64,000 bases of DNA from Sphingobium sp. B2D3C (GCF_025961835.1 NZ_JAOQOK010000001.1:1-64000); one strand, 5' to 3'. Positions 37,436 through 46,299 are shown, counted from the stretch's first letter. Notes: generated from the sequence alone by a model not told the origin. Made by a program: numbers and translations.

Positions 37436-38074
37436 CTAGGACAACGCCCCGGTGGCAATCGCGTCATACTCGTCGATGCGGGCCATGATCCATGCCTCGG
37501 CACGGTCCCAGTCGTCGATCCGCTCATGCGCCTCGCGCACCGGCTCGACATGGGGGGCGAACTCGGGCTCGCCGACCATGTGCAGCCGCCAGCATTCCGG
37601 AACGTCCCGCGCAACGGAAACGTGATTGGCGCCCAGATCGTCTATGAAGATGCTCAGGCCCGGCTTGCGCTCGTCCAGCAGCTTGCGCACCGCCGGCCCC
37701 TTGCCGCCGCGATTGCCGATCACCGGATAGGGTAGGCCGTGCGCATGGATCTGGTCGGCGCGGGCCTGCGCGCGTTCCTCGCCGATATTGGTGACGATCA
37801 CGATGTCCGCCCGCTGTGCGATTCGGGCCATCGCCTCCACCGCGCCGCGAATCGGCGTCTGGCGATACATCTCCGTCTCGAAAAAGGCGCCTAGCAACGT
37901 CCAGACCAGTTCGCGCTCGATCAGGTCGCCGCTGGTCTTGTGGCGCAGCGCGCGCTCGAAGCCGCCGGAGAAGCTGAAGTCGATGCCGTGCTGCTCTTCC
38001 AGCCAGGACCGGAAGGGGACGACCATGTGCATCAGCACTTCGTCGCAATCGCTGATGATGAGCGGACGGCTCAT
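37436..38074 (-). CDS. HAD-superfamily hydrolase
   Basis: 212 residues. HAD motif I is IISDCDEVLM (nucleophile Asp and +2 Asp), motif II is IVTNIGEER (Thr/Ser position), and motif IV is FIDDLGANH. A helical cap lies between motifs I and II. A cytoplasmic phosphatase of unknown substrate. Its start overlaps the stop of the DUF3572 gene by four bases. Confidence 0.85.
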   Translation of the reverse strand: MSRPLIISDCDEVLMHMVVPFRSWLEEQHGIDFSFSGGFERALRHKTSGDLIERELVWTLLGAFFETEMYRQTPIRGAVEAMARIAQRADIVIVTNIGEERAQARADQIHAHGLPYPVIGNRGGKGPAVRKLLDERKPGLSIFIDDLGANHVSVARDVPECWRLHMVGEPEFAPHVEPVREAHERIDDWDRAEAWIMARIDEYDAIATGALS

Positions 38075-38340
38075 CGGCCGAGCCGCTCGCGTGCGGCGAC
38101 GAGATCGGCCGGTGCGACCGCCAGCGCCTCCGCGCAGGCCAGCAGGTCCGGCTCGTGATTGATGACGAAATCCATCAGCGCGCCCAGCGTGGCCGGGTCG
38201 GTCAGGGCTTGCCGCAGCGCATCCGGCTCCAGCCCGGTGAGACTGAGCATCCGTTCGGCACGGACCGAATCAGCCACAATCCATCCCACGAGGCGCAGCG
38301 CCATGGTTTCATCATCTTGAGGGATCGGATAGGTCCGCAT
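38071..38340 (-). CDS. DUF3572 family small protein
   Basis: 89 residues, all helical in character, with the family's DDETMALRLVGWIVAD start and FVINHEPDLLACAEAL core. Common in alphaproteobacteria and often next to the DivK-type response regulator, which is divergent here (83-base gap). Function unknown. Confidence 0.82.
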   Translation of the reverse strand: MRTYPIPQDDETMALRLVGWIVADSVRAERMLSLTGLEPDALRQALTDPATLGALMDFVINHEPDLLACAEALAVAPADLVAARERLGR

Positions 38341-38423
38341 TGTTCACCTGTATGCCGGGCAGCGGGAGGTTCTCCCCTGCGCGGCTGCAAAAATGGCTTC
38401 GTCCATCGGCATAAGGACTGTTC

Positions 38424-38807
38424 GTGTCAAAACGCATATTGGTTGTCGAGGACAATGAGCTCAACATGAAGCTCTTTTGCGACCTGCTCCGCGCGCATGG
38501 CCATGAGACAGAGCCCGTGCGGGACGGACGGGAGGCCTTTGCCCGCGCATCCGCCTTTCAGCCCGATCTCATCATCACGGATATCCAGTTGCCGCATGTG
38601 AACGGTCTGGACCTCATTGCCTCCTTCCGCGCGGACGCGGCTCTGGCAGAGACGCCGATCATGGCTGTGACGGCCTATGCCGCCCCGGGCGATGAAGCGC
38701 GGATTCGGGAGGCAGGGGCGAATGCCTATGTCTCCAAGCCGATTTCGGTGCTCATGTTCATGAATGTCGTCAACGGACTCATCGCGCCGACTGCGCTGGC
38801 GAGCTGA
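38424..38807 (+). CDS. divK: DivK-type single-domain response regulator
   Basis: 127 residues from a GTG start with AAGGA seven bases upstream. RILVVEDNELNMKLFCDLL closely matches the start of Caulobacter DivK. The phospho-acceptor Asp lies in LIITDIQLP, the switch Thr in AVTAYA, and the Lys in YVSKPIS. There is no output domain. DivK relays phosphorylation state to the histidine kinases controlling CtrA and the asymmetric cell cycle. Confidence 0.88.
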   Translation: MSKRILVVEDNELNMKLFCDLLRAHGHETEPVRDGREAFARASAFQPDLIITDIQLPHVNGLDLIASFRADAALAETPIMAVTAYAAPGDEARIREAGANAYVSKPISVLMFMNVVNGLIAPTALAS

Positions 38808-38855
38808 GCCTACCCGGCCCGCCATCGCCCCACTTCATCGTCACGCTGCCGCACG

Positions 38856-38886
38856 CAAAAAGGCCCGGATCGCGCGATCCGAGCCT
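38856..38886 (-). terminator. Intrinsic terminator of rpmG
   Basis: A 26-base near-palindrome (38861-38886, one G-U pair) followed on the minus strand by five T. It lies 46 bases beyond the rpmG stop codon. Confidence 0.85.
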
Positions 38887-38932
38887 GAAGCGTCATGCAC
38901 AAGCGAGCGGACCGACAGGCCCGCCGCGGCAC

Positions 38933-39100
38933 TTACTTAATCTTGGCTTCCTTGAACTCGACGTGCTTGCGCACGACGGGATCATATTTGCGGAAGGTGA
39001 ACTTCTCGGTCTGCGTGCGGGGATTCTTCTTGGTCACGTAGAAGAAGCCCGTGTCAGCGGTGCTGACCAGCTTGATCTTCACTGTGGCGGGCTTCGCCAT
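38933..39100 (-). CDS. rpmG: 50S ribosomal protein L33
   Basis: Start at 39100 ([20 protein letters not shown]) gives 55 residues, the standard size. [22 protein letters not shown] is typical of L33. It lacks the zinc-binding cysteines seen in C+ forms, so its regulation should not depend on zinc through that motif. Confidence 0.95.
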   Translation of the reverse strand: MAKPATVKIKLVSTADTGFFYVTKKNPRTQTEKFTFRKYDPVVRKHVEFKEAKIK

Positions 39101-39378
39101 GGCCAATTCCTCAAATAATTGAGCGACCTCCCTGCGGGCAGGTGCGGTGCGCTGACATACATGCAAAAGACGGGCTCCGCCTCTGGCGAGACCCGTTCGG
39201 CGGCGGCCAATGCGGGAAAAGCCGGCCCTTGTCAAGGGAAGGAGTCGCCGCAGTCGCCGCTCTTCGCTGCAAAACCGAAGCTTAACGATGGGCGCTTATG
39301 GTGCCGTTGTCACAAGCCTGACTCGCGAGGCTGGCAAGAACCGATTCGCGATGGACAAGGCGGGATGGGAGAATCGGG

Positions 39379-39696
39379 ATGTATCAAGGCTCGGACCGTC
39401 TGGTTCGCGATCAGATGCTTGGCCGCATCGAGGCACTAGAGGGGGCTTGCACGGGCCTGTCCCTCTTCTCCCTGTGCGAGCGGCTGGAAGATCTGCGACT
39501 GTTTGCGCGCCGGCATGACTTTGCCGCGGTGGAAGGGCTGGCCAGCCTGCTGGAGTCGGTGGTGGCCTATAACGGCCACCGCCAGGTCGCGCAGACCTAT
39601 CTCACGCTGATGCGGGACGCTGCCCAAGGCGATTCGGCTGCGCCGCAGACTGCGCGCGTCTACCTTGCCGCGGCCGCCCTGCGGGGTTGTCGCTGA
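39379..39696 (+). CDS. Small helical protein of unknown function
   Basis: 105 residues with a GGGAG ribosome site about ten bases before the ATG. It appears entirely alpha-helical (LGRIEALEGACTGLSLFSLCERLEDLRLFARRHDF...VAYNGHRQVAQTYLTLMRDAA). I do not recognise a family. High-GC codon use like the neighbours supports it being real. It stands between rpmG and dps. Confidence 0.6.
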   Translation: MYQGSDRLVRDQMLGRIEALEGACTGLSLFSLCERLEDLRLFARRHDFAAVEGLASLLESVVAYNGHRQVAQTYLTLMRDAAQGDSAAPQTARVYLAAAALRGCR

Positions 39697-39725
39697 TCGC
39701 TTCATTGCGCCGGCGCATAAGTGTT

Positions 39726-39746
39726 GATTGATTTCGTCGATCAATC
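39726..39746. promoter_or_regulatory. Inverted repeat upstream of dps
   Basis: GATTGAT (39726-39732), seven bases, ATCAATC (39740-39746), 114 bases before the dps start. A plausible operator for a stress or iron regulator; no consensus was matched. Confidence 0.35.
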
Positions 39747-39802
39747 TGTGCGGGCCTATCTGTTCGTCATTCCGAGTTCCATCTGGCATAAGCGAGGCGT
39801 GG

Positions 39803-39820
39803 GGAACGTTTCGACGTTCC
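39803..39820 (+). promoter_or_regulatory. UUCG-loop hairpin in the dps leader
   Basis: GGAACGT, TTCG, ACGTTCC: a perfect 7-bp stem closed by a very stable tetraloop, 40 bases before the dps ATG. It may protect the 5' end of the mRNA or mark a regulatory site. Confidence 0.4.
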
Positions 39821-39859
39821 GGAATTTACGCCAGACACATCAACCATTGGAGGCCTTTC

Positions 39860-40351
39860 ATGACAGACAAAGCGCTCAAGACGCCCACGGACCTGAAGGG
39901 AAATGCCATCAAGGCCGTCGCCGACGCGCTGAACGGCCTGCTGGCGGATAGCTATGCGCTTTACCTCAAAACCAAGAATTTCCACTGGCATGTCTCCGGC
40001 CCGCATTTCCGCGATTATCACCTGATGTTCGACGAACAGGCGGCCGAGATTCTTGCGACGACGGATCTGATCGCCGAGCGGATTCGCAAGACCGGCAACA
40101 CTGCGCTGCGCTCCATTGGCGACATCGCCCGCAAGCAGAGCATTCAGGATAACAATGACGACTTCGTCTCCGCTGCGGACATGCTGGCGGAGCTGCGGGC
40201 TGACAATATGGCGCTGGTGGAATCGCTGCGTGCCGCCAAGGAACTGGCCGAGGCCGCCGGCGACAATGCAACCGATGGGCTGATCGACGACTGGACCGAT
40301 CAGGCCGAGCAGCGGGCGTGGTTCCTGTTCGAAACGAGCCGCAACGGCTGA
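39860..40351 (+). CDS. dps: Dps-family DNA-protecting ferritin-like protein
   Basis: Start at 39860 behind TTGGAGG; 163 residues. The ferroxidase-site signature is KNFHWHVSGPHFRDYHLMFDEQAAEI, with the second-shell ERIRKTGN following. Dps forms a 12-mer shell that oxidises and stores iron and binds DNA during starvation or peroxide stress. It sits opposite the cold-shock gene with a shared terminator. Confidence 0.93.
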   Translation: MTDKALKTPTDLKGNAIKAVADALNGLLADSYALYLKTKNFHWHVSGPHFRDYHLMFDEQAAEILATTDLIAERIRKTGNTALRSIGDIARKQSIQDNNDDFVSAADMLAELRADNMALVESLRAAKELAEAAGDNATDGLIDDWTDQAEQRAWFLFETSRNG

Positions 40352-40401
40352 TCCATTTGGACTGAGCCATCGCCGCGCTGCAGTTGCGGCGATGGACACA
40401 C

Positions 40402-40435
40402 AAAAAGGGCCGGGATTTTCATCCCGGCCCTTTTT
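40402..40435. terminator. Symmetrical bidirectional terminator between dps and the cold-shock gene
   Basis: AAAAA, a 10-bp GC-rich arm, TTTC, the complementary arm, TTTTT. The structure reads as a canonical intrinsic terminator on either strand and sits between the two converging genes. Confidence 0.95.
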
Positions 40436-40455
40436 CTTGCGAAGTGAGTCGCCTG

Positions 40456-41277
40456 TTACTCGGACTTGGGCTCGAGATTCACGGCGGCATATTTGCCACG
40501 ACGGTCGACTTCCAGTTCGAAGTCCAGACGGTCGCCTTCCTGCAGCGAAACCATGCCGGCACGCTCGACAGCACTGATGTGCACGAACGCATCGGGCTGG
40601 CCGTCATCGCGCTGGATGAAGCCGAAGCCCTTCATGGCGTTGAAGAACTTCACCGTGCCGCTGGCCCGCTCACCGGTGAGCTGACGCGACGGTCCGCCAC
40701 GCTGCTCGGCCGGCGCGCGGTCTGCAGCGCGCTCGGGAACCGGGAGCGGCTCGCCGTCGATCACCAGATCGGTTGCGGAAATCTTGCCGCCACGGTCCAC
40801 GAGCGTGAACTTGAGCTGCTGCCCTTCGGCGAGGCCGGTCAGGCCAGCCTGCTCGACAGCGCTGATGTGCACGAACACGTCTTCCGCGCCATCGTCACGG
40901 ACGATGAAGCCGAAGCCCTTCTGGGCATTGAAGAACTTGACCGTGCCGGAGCCTTCGCCAACGACCTGCGCGGGCATGCCGCCACGACCGCCGCCGCCGC
41001 CACCACCGCCACGGAAGCCGCCGCCACCGCCGCCGCCGCCGCGGAAACCGCCGCCGCCGCCACCGCCGCGGTCACCGAAACCGCCGCCACCGCCGCCGCC
41101 GCCGAAGCCGCCGCGATCGCCAAAACCGCCGCCGCCGCCGAAGCCGCCGCGATCACCGCCGCCGCGAGGTCCACCGTAACTGCTGCCACCATATTCCGGA
41201 AAGGCGTCGAACTGGGGTTCTCCGAAGCTGTCCCGCTTGTCCCTGCCGCGACCGCGGCGCCCTCTATCAAAACTCAT
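40456..41277 (-). CDS. Double cold-shock-domain protein with RGG/Gly-rich N-terminus
   Basis: 273 residues. Residues 1-~28 are Arg/Asp-rich; ~29-100 are almost pure Gly with periodic Arg, Phe and Asp (GGFGDRGGFGG..., GGGFRGGG...). Two cold-shock domains follow at ~110-172 and ~206-270, each with RNP1 (KGFGFI) and RNP2 (VFVHIS / AFVHIS). Such OB folds melt RNA secondary structure. The RGG-like disordered segment would add nonspecific RNA binding and may promote condensates, as in eukaryotic RGG proteins; that part is inference. The ~270-base upstream region could hold a temperature-responsive leader. Confidence 0.88.
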   Translation of the reverse strand: MSFDRGRRGRGRDKRDSFGEPQFDAFPEYGGSSYGGPRGGGDRGGFGGGGGFGDRGGFGGGGGGGGFGDRGGGGGGGFRGGGGGGGGFRGGGGGGGGRGGMPAQVVGEGSGTVKFFNAQKGFGFIVRDDGAEDVFVHISAVEQAGLTGLAEGQQLKFTLVDRGGKISATDLVIDGEPLPVPERAADRAPAEQRGGPSRQLTGERASGTVKFFNAMKGFGFIQRDDGQPDAFVHISAVERAGMVSLQEGDRLDFELEVDRRGKYAAVNLEPKSE

Positions 41278-41545
41278 GCCCTGTTAATCACTTTCGCTCG
41301 TCCACTCTCGATCCGCACCCATGCCGGACGACATGCACAGGGACTCGACCAAGGCCACACTCGGCCAAGCATCGCTATAGCGGCCTTTTTCGCAAAGCGC
41401 GAATGATTTTGGCGCAATTGCCGCGCTGAACGTCGATCCCGCTCGCGGGCGACATCGGCCCGATCCGCAGCGTTGGGGAGGCGCTCTGCCGTCTTGCCTT
41501 TTTCGGAGGTTTCCCTGGCCCGGTCATGCAGCTAAGAGGAGCGGC

Positions 41546-42163
41546 ATGACCGTTTATTTTCATGAAGAAGACTTGCCTGCCGATGTGCTCGCGCCGGGCC
41601 CCGTTGCCATCGATACGGAGACGATGGGCCTAATCACCCCGCGCGACCGCCTGTGCGTCGTGCAGATCAGCGATGGGCAGGGCGATGAGCACCTCGTCCG
41701 CTTCTCGCCGGGGAGCAGCTATGCCGCGCCGAATCTGCGGGCGGTGATCGCCGATCCCACGCGACTCAAGCTCTTCCACTTCGGCCGCTTCGACATCGCG
41801 GCGCTTCAGCATTATCTCGGCGTGCTGGCAGCGCCGGTCTACTGCACCAAGATCGCCTCGCGCATGGTGCGTACCTATACCGATCGCCACGGCCTCAAGG
41901 AGCTGGTCCGCGAGCTTTTGGGCATGGACATCAGCAAGCAGCAGCAGAGTTCCGACTGGGGCGGCCCGGTGCTGAGCGAGGCGCAGCGTGACTATGCCGC
42001 GTCCGACGTGCGCTTTCTCCACCAGTTGAAGGCGGAACTGGACATAAGGCTGGAGCGGGAAGGGCGCACCGCGCTCGCCCAGGCCTGTTTCGACTTCCTG
42101 CCACACCGGGCGCTGCTGGATCTCGCCGGCTGGCCGGAGACAGATATTTTCGCCCATGCGTAA
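41546..42163 (+). CDS. rnd: Ribonuclease D (short form)
   Basis: 205 residues, the 3'-5' exonuclease domain only, without the C-terminal HRDC domains of E. coli RNase D. DEDD motifs: AIDTETMGL, LFHFGRFDIAAL, and YAASDVRFLH. It trims RNA 3' ends. It overlaps the lptC start by eight bases and opens the rnd-lptC-lptA cluster. Confidence 0.88.
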   Translation: MTVYFHEEDLPADVLAPGPVAIDTETMGLITPRDRLCVVQISDGQGDEHLVRFSPGSSYAAPNLRAVIADPTRLKLFHFGRFDIAALQHYLGVLAAPVYCTKIASRMVRTYTDRHGLKELVRELLGMDISKQQQSSDWGGPVLSEAQRDYAASDVRFLHQLKAELDIRLEREGRTALAQACFDFLPHRALLDLAGWPETDIFAHA

Positions 42164-42845
42164 AGGGCGTGCCCTGCGCGGGACGTCCCGGTCCGAGGAC
42201 GAGCTGGCGCCATCGGCGCTGGCACGGGCCGAGCACAGCCGGCTGCAGCGCTGGGCCGCGCCGGGCGGCAGTCACGACCGGCTGGTGACCCTGCTCAAGC
42301 GGGTATTGCCGATCTCTGCCGGTGTGCTGGGCGCCTTCCTGCTGGCGGCGCCGTTCACCCACCAGACCGAAGTCAGCTTCGTGCTCGACAAGAACAAGGT
42401 GGACGTCGCGAGCGAGCGGTTGAAGGTGACCGAGGCGCTGTATCGCGGCGAAGATGGCGAGGGCCGGCCCTTTTCGCTGCGTGCCGGTTCTGCGTTGCAA
42501 AAAACCTCGCGTGATCCGATCGTGCAGCTCAACGAGTTGGAAGCGCGCCTGCAGATGGAAGGCGGCGGCGCCGTCGTCACCGCGCGGCAAGGCAATTACA
42601 ACATCGAGAATGAGACGGTCGCGGTCAACGGGCCGATCCAGTTCCAGAGCGCCAATGGGTATCGGCTGACCACGCGCGATGTGGACATTCGCCTGCAGGA
42701 GCGGGACTTGCGCAGCCGGGGCGATGTCGAGGGGCGGATGCCGACCGGCACGTTCCGCGCGGATCATCTCGAGGCCGATTTGGAGGGGCGCACCGTCACG
42801 CTGGAGGGCAACGCCCGCTTGCGCATGGAGCAGGTCGGGCGCTAA
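42156..42845 (+). CDS. lptC: LPS export protein LptC
   Basis: 229 residues. A single N-terminal membrane helix (VLPISAGVLGAFLLAAPF) at ~49-66 is followed by a periplasmic beta-jellyroll (residues ~75-225) with repeating hydrophobic strands such as GNYNIENETVAVNGPIQF. LptC joins the inner-membrane LptBFG ATPase to the LptA bridge. The order rnd-lptC-lptA-lptB supports the assignment. Confidence 0.88.
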   Translation: MRKGRALRGTSRSEDELAPSALARAEHSRLQRWAAPGGSHDRLVTLLKRVLPISAGVLGAFLLAAPFTHQTEVSFVLDKNKVDVASERLKVTEALYRGEDGEGRPFSLRAGSALQKTSRDPIVQLNELEARLQMEGGGAVVTARQGNYNIENETVAVNGPIQFQSANGYRLTTRDVDIRLQERDLRSRGDVEGRMPTGTFRADHLEADLEGRTVTLEGNARLRMEQVGR

Positions 42846-42856
42846 GGGCAATATCG

Positions 42857-43399
42857 ATGCGCAGACCCTTCCTTCTTGTCGCTGCCGGCGCCCTGGCCGG
42901 GTCCACTCTGGTCGCGATTGCCGGCGTTGCCGATGCGCAGGTTTTGCGGGGGCACAATACGCGCGCGCCGGTCGATTTCTCGGCGGACCGTATCGAGGTG
43001 CAGGATCGCGCCGACCGCGTCGTCGTCTCCGGCAATGTGCAGGTGACGCAGGCCGGCATGACCATGACGGCGCAGCGCCTCACCGTGGCCTATCACAACA
43101 CCGGCGGCATCGAGATCGATCGACTCGACGCCTCGGGCGGTGTCGTGGTGACGCGCGGCAATGAGCGGGCCAGCGGCTCGGTCGCCATTTACGATCTCAA
43201 TCGCCGGCTGATCACCATGATCGGCAATGTGCAGCTCAATCAGGGCGGCAACCGCCTCACCGGCTCGCGGCTCGTCATCGATCTGGCCAGTGGCCGCTCG
43301 ACGGTGGATGGCTCTGCCGCTGGCGGCGCGCCGGGCACCACCCAGTCGGGTGGTCGCGTCTCCGGCACGTTCCAGGTTCGCCAGAGCGGCGATCAGTAG
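42857..43399 (+). CDS. lptA: LPS transport periplasmic protein LptA
   Basis: 180 residues with a signal peptide (FLLVAAGALAGSTLVAIAGVADAQ) and an OstA-like beta-jellyroll (PVDFSADRIEVQDRADRVVVSGNVQVTQAGMTMTAQRLTV). It forms the filament that carries LPS across the periplasm. Eleven bases separate it from lptC, so they are one operon. Confidence 0.9.
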   Translation: MRRPFLLVAAGALAGSTLVAIAGVADAQVLRGHNTRAPVDFSADRIEVQDRADRVVVSGNVQVTQAGMTMTAQRLTVAYHNTGGIEIDRLDASGGVVVTRGNERASGSVAIYDLNRRLITMIGNVQLNQGGNRLTGSRLVIDLASGRSTVDGSAAGGAPGTTQSGGRVSGTFQVRQSGDQ

Positions 43400-43554
43400 G
43401 AAAAGGCCGGACGCGGCGCCAAAAAGCTTGCCTTTTTCGCTGCCTTGAACGATTCGGTCTCTATGCAATTTTCCTGCCAGATCGTGGAAGCTGCGGAGGA
43501 GCGTCGGTTCGACAGGGCCGGCGATCAGGATGATCTGGAAATGAGGACAAGGCG

Positions 43555-44340
43555 ATGAGTGAGGCAGACACGATGCGCGATCCCGCAGTCGCGGACGACC
43601 CCGCCGGTGCGGCGGAGGATCATCGCCTGCAGGTCATTTCCATCGCCAAGAGCTACGACAAGCGCACCGTCCTCGCCGATGTCAGCCTTGAGGTCGGCCA
43701 TGGCGAAGTGGTCGGGCTGCTCGGCCCGAACGGCGCCGGCAAGACGACCTGCTTCTATTCCATCATGGGGCTGGTGAAGCCCGATTCGGGCCGCATCCTG
43801 CTGGAAGGTACCGATATTACCGGCCTGCCCATGTATCGCCGCGCGATCCTGGGTCTGGGCTACCTCCCGCAGGAAACCTCCATCTTCCGCGGCATGACCG
43901 TGGAGCAGAACATTCTCTCGGTGCTGGAACTGGCCGAGCCGGACAAGGCGGCGCGGGCACAGAAGCTGGAGACGCTGCTGGAGGAATTCGGCCTCGCCCG
44001 CCTGCGCGCGAGTTCTGCCATGGCGCTCTCCGGCGGTGAGCGGCGGCGCTGCGAAATCGCGCGGGCGCTGGCGGCCAATCCGTCCATCGTGCTGCTCGAT
44101 GAACCCTTCGCCGGCATCGACCCGCTCTCCATCGCGGACATTCGCGATCTGGTGAAGGATCTCAAGACGCGCGGCATCGGCGTGCTCATCACCGATCACA
44201 ATGTGCGTGAGACGCTGGAGATCGTCGATCGCGCCTGCATCATCTACGATGGCAAGGTGTTGTTTGCCGGCAGCCCCGCTGAACTGGTCGCCAATGCCGA
44301 TGTCCGCCGCCTCTATCTGGGCGAGAGTTTCTCGCTGTGA
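43555..44340 (+). CDS. lptB: LPS export ABC transporter ATPase LptB
   Basis: 261 residues. Walker A GPNGAGKTT, Q-loop LPQETSIF, signature LSGGERRR, Walker B IVLLDEPFAGID and the switch His in ITDHNVRE. It powers LptFG. A 155-base gap to lptA may hold its own promoter. Confidence 0.95.
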   Translation: MSEADTMRDPAVADDPAGAAEDHRLQVISIAKSYDKRTVLADVSLEVGHGEVVGLLGPNGAGKTTCFYSIMGLVKPDSGRILLEGTDITGLPMYRRAILGLGYLPQETSIFRGMTVEQNILSVLELAEPDKAARAQKLETLLEEFGLARLRASSAMALSGGERRRCEIARALAANPSIVLLDEPFAGIDPLSIADIRDLVKDLKTRGIGVLITDHNVRETLEIVDRACIIYDGKVLFAGSPAELVANADVRRLYLGESFSL

Positions 44341-44381
44341 TGGCGGGCCGGTCGCGGACAGGCTGAGGGGCAGCACCACCC

Positions 44382-45881
44382 ATGGCGATGGCGCCTCGCC
44401 TCGATCTTCGGCAAAGCCAGTCGCTGGTGATGACGCCGCAGCTCCAGCAGGCGATCAAGCTGCTGGCGCTGTCCAATCTGGAGCTTGAGGCATTCATCGG
44501 CGGCGAGCTGGAGCGCAATCCGCTGCTGGAAGCCGGCACAGACATCGCGCTGCCCGCGCGGGAGCAGGCCGAGCTTCCGGACGGCGTAGAACCGCAATCG
44601 GGCCCCGACGCTCCGGCCGACGTGCTGATCGGCAAGGGCAGCGGCGAGGCGGATGGGCCGCTGGACGTCGATCACGGTGCGGAGACCTTCATCGATGACG
44701 GCCCCGGCGACCGTGCGCTGGCGGGCGGGGCGGACCCTGGCCGGTCCTCCGCTGACTTCGGTGCGGACGGACCGGATTTCGACAGTTTCGCCGCGCCCGA
44801 GCAAGGGCTTTACGAGCATCTGATGCACCAGGCCGGTGCTGCGCTCTCCGGCCGGGCACTGATGATCGCCGAGCAGTTGATCGGCCAGATCGACGATGCC
44901 GGTTATCTGGAAGCCGATCTTCTGGAAACGGCCTACCGGCTGGGCGTGCCCCTGGCAGAGGTCGAGGCAGTGCTGGCCGTCATCCAGGGGTTTGATCCTG
45001 CCGGTATCGCGGCGCGCAGCCTCAGCGAATGCATCGCGCTGCAAGCCAAGGAGGCGGATCGCTACGACCCCCCCATGGCAACGCTGATCGCCAATCTCGA
45101 CATTCTCGCCAAGGGCCAGATCGCGCATCTGCGCCGGATTTGCGGGGTGGACGAGGAGGATATGGCGGACATGATCCGCGAACTGCGCGGCTATGATCCC
45201 AAGCCCGGCCTGCGCTACGCCAACGATCGGCCTGCAGCCGTGGTGCCGGATGTGCTCATCGCGCCGGTGCGGGACGGGTGGTCGGTGGAGATCAACGGCG
45301 CGACGCTGCCACGCATCCTCGTCAATCGCCGCTATCATCACCAATTGGCGAGCGGCGCGCGGGACAAGACGTCCAAGGCTTGGGTGTCGGATTGCCTTGC
45401 CAGTGCCAACTGGCTCATCAAGGCGCTCGACCAGCGCCAGCGCACCATCTTACGGGTGACCGAAGAGATTCTGCGGCGACAGGAAGGCTTCTTCCGCCAT
45501 GGCGTCGCGCATCTGCGTCCGCTCACTCTGCGCGTGGTCGCCGAGGCGGTGGGGCTGCACGAGTCCACGATCAGCCGGGTGACAAGCAACAAATATCTGT
45601 CTTGCCCGCGCGGGACCTATGAACTCAAATTCTTCTTCACCAGCGCAATCGCCGCGGCCGATGGCGGCGAGGCAGCCTCTGCCGAGGCGGTGAAGAGCCA
45701 CATCAAACAGTTGATCGCCGACGAGCCGCCAAACGCGATCCTCTCCGATGATTCCCTCGTCGATCTGCTGCGTGAGCGCGGCTTCGACATCGCGCGGCGC
45801 ACGGTGGCCAAATATCGTGAGGCCATCGGGCTGGGATCGTCCGTGCAGCGCCGCCGCCAGAAAGCCCTGGGCGGGCGATAA
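44382..45881 (+). CDS. rpoN: RNA polymerase sigma-54 factor
   Basis: 499 residues. Region I is the Gln/Leu-rich LRQSQSLVMTPQLQQAIKLL; region II is acidic (~60-130); region III has the core-binding and helix-turn-helix parts; and the RpoN box reads ARRTVAKYRE near the C-terminus. It directs transcription from -24/-12 promoters with AAA+ activators. The lptB-rpoN neighbourhood is widely conserved in proteobacteria. Confidence 0.95.
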   Translation: MAMAPRLDLRQSQSLVMTPQLQQAIKLLALSNLELEAFIGGELERNPLLEAGTDIALPAREQAELPDGVEPQSGPDAPADVLIGKGSGEADGPLDVDHGAETFIDDGPGDRALAGGADPGRSSADFGADGPDFDSFAAPEQGLYEHLMHQAGAALSGRALMIAEQLIGQIDDAGYLEADLLETAYRLGVPLAEVEAVLAVIQGFDPAGIAARSLSECIALQAKEADRYDPPMATLIANLDILAKGQIAHLRRICGVDEEDMADMIRELRGYDPKPGLRYANDRPAAVVPDVLIAPVRDGWSVEINGATLPRILVNRRYHHQLASGARDKTSKAWVSDCLASANWLIKALDQRQRTILRVTEEILRRQEGFFRHGVAHLRPLTLRVVAEAVGLHESTISRVTSNKYLSCPRGTYELKFFFTSAIAAADGGEAASAEAVKSHIKQLIADEPPNAILSDDSLVDLLRERGFDIARRTVAKYREAIGLGSSVQRRRQKALGGR

Positions 45882-45890
45882 CAGCACGGT

Positions 45891-46076
45891 TTAGTCGAGC
45901 ACGCGGGACATGCGGCGCCCGGCAAGGATGCCGAGCACCAGGAAGATCCCGAACAGCGCAAGGGCGATGAAGAACAGCACCTTCGCAATCCCGACGAATG
46001 CTCCAGCCACGCCGCCAAAGCCCATCAGGGCGGCCGTACCGGCGATGAGCAGGCTGAGGATGGCAAGACGGATCAT
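45891..46076 (-). CDS. DUF1328 (YtjA-like) small membrane protein
   Basis: 61 residues with two hydrophobic helices (ILSLLIAGTAALMGFGG and GIAKVLFFIALALFGIFLVLGILAG). The family is widespread, small and of unknown function. It is driven by a promoter matching the alphaproteobacterial general-stress sigma factor EcfG (next feature). Confidence 0.85.
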   Translation of the reverse strand: MIRLAILSLLIAGTAALMGFGGVAGAFVGIAKVLFFIALALFGIFLVLGILAGRRMSRVLD

Positions 46077-46105
46077 GACGGACTCCTGTTGCTGACAGGG
46101 GTTTT

Positions 46106-46131
46106 AACGTCTCGCGCCGGGCGGCGGTTCC
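46106..46131 (-). promoter_or_regulatory. EcfG-type general stress promoter for the DUF1328 gene
   Basis: On the minus strand GGAAC (46131-46127), exactly 17 bases, then CGTT (46109-46106), about 30 bases before the start codon. This matches the published EcfG consensus GGAAC-N16/17-CGTT. Confidence 0.72.
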
Positions 46132-46299
46132 CGGCGGGGTAGGAGGATGGGGCGTGCGCGCTCTCCAGGCGCAAATCTGACGAACTCTGGCAGCCGGGAT
46201 GCCCGCGCGGGAGTGGCGGGGTCTTGTCAATGTTGAATGCGCAAAGGCACCTTGCGAAACCCGCGCGACCCCGCTAGGGCGCACGGCTCCAGTGCATGC

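Noticed and set aside
40960..41170. GGN/CCN-rich run that looks like a microsatellite
   Set aside because: It is in frame and codes for the Gly-rich arm of the cold-shock protein; counted as protein low complexity, not as a separate repeat element.
43400..43554. Possible promoter between lptA and lptB
   Set aside because: TTGAAC and TATGCA are present, but their spacing (11 bases) does not fit a sigma-70 promoter.
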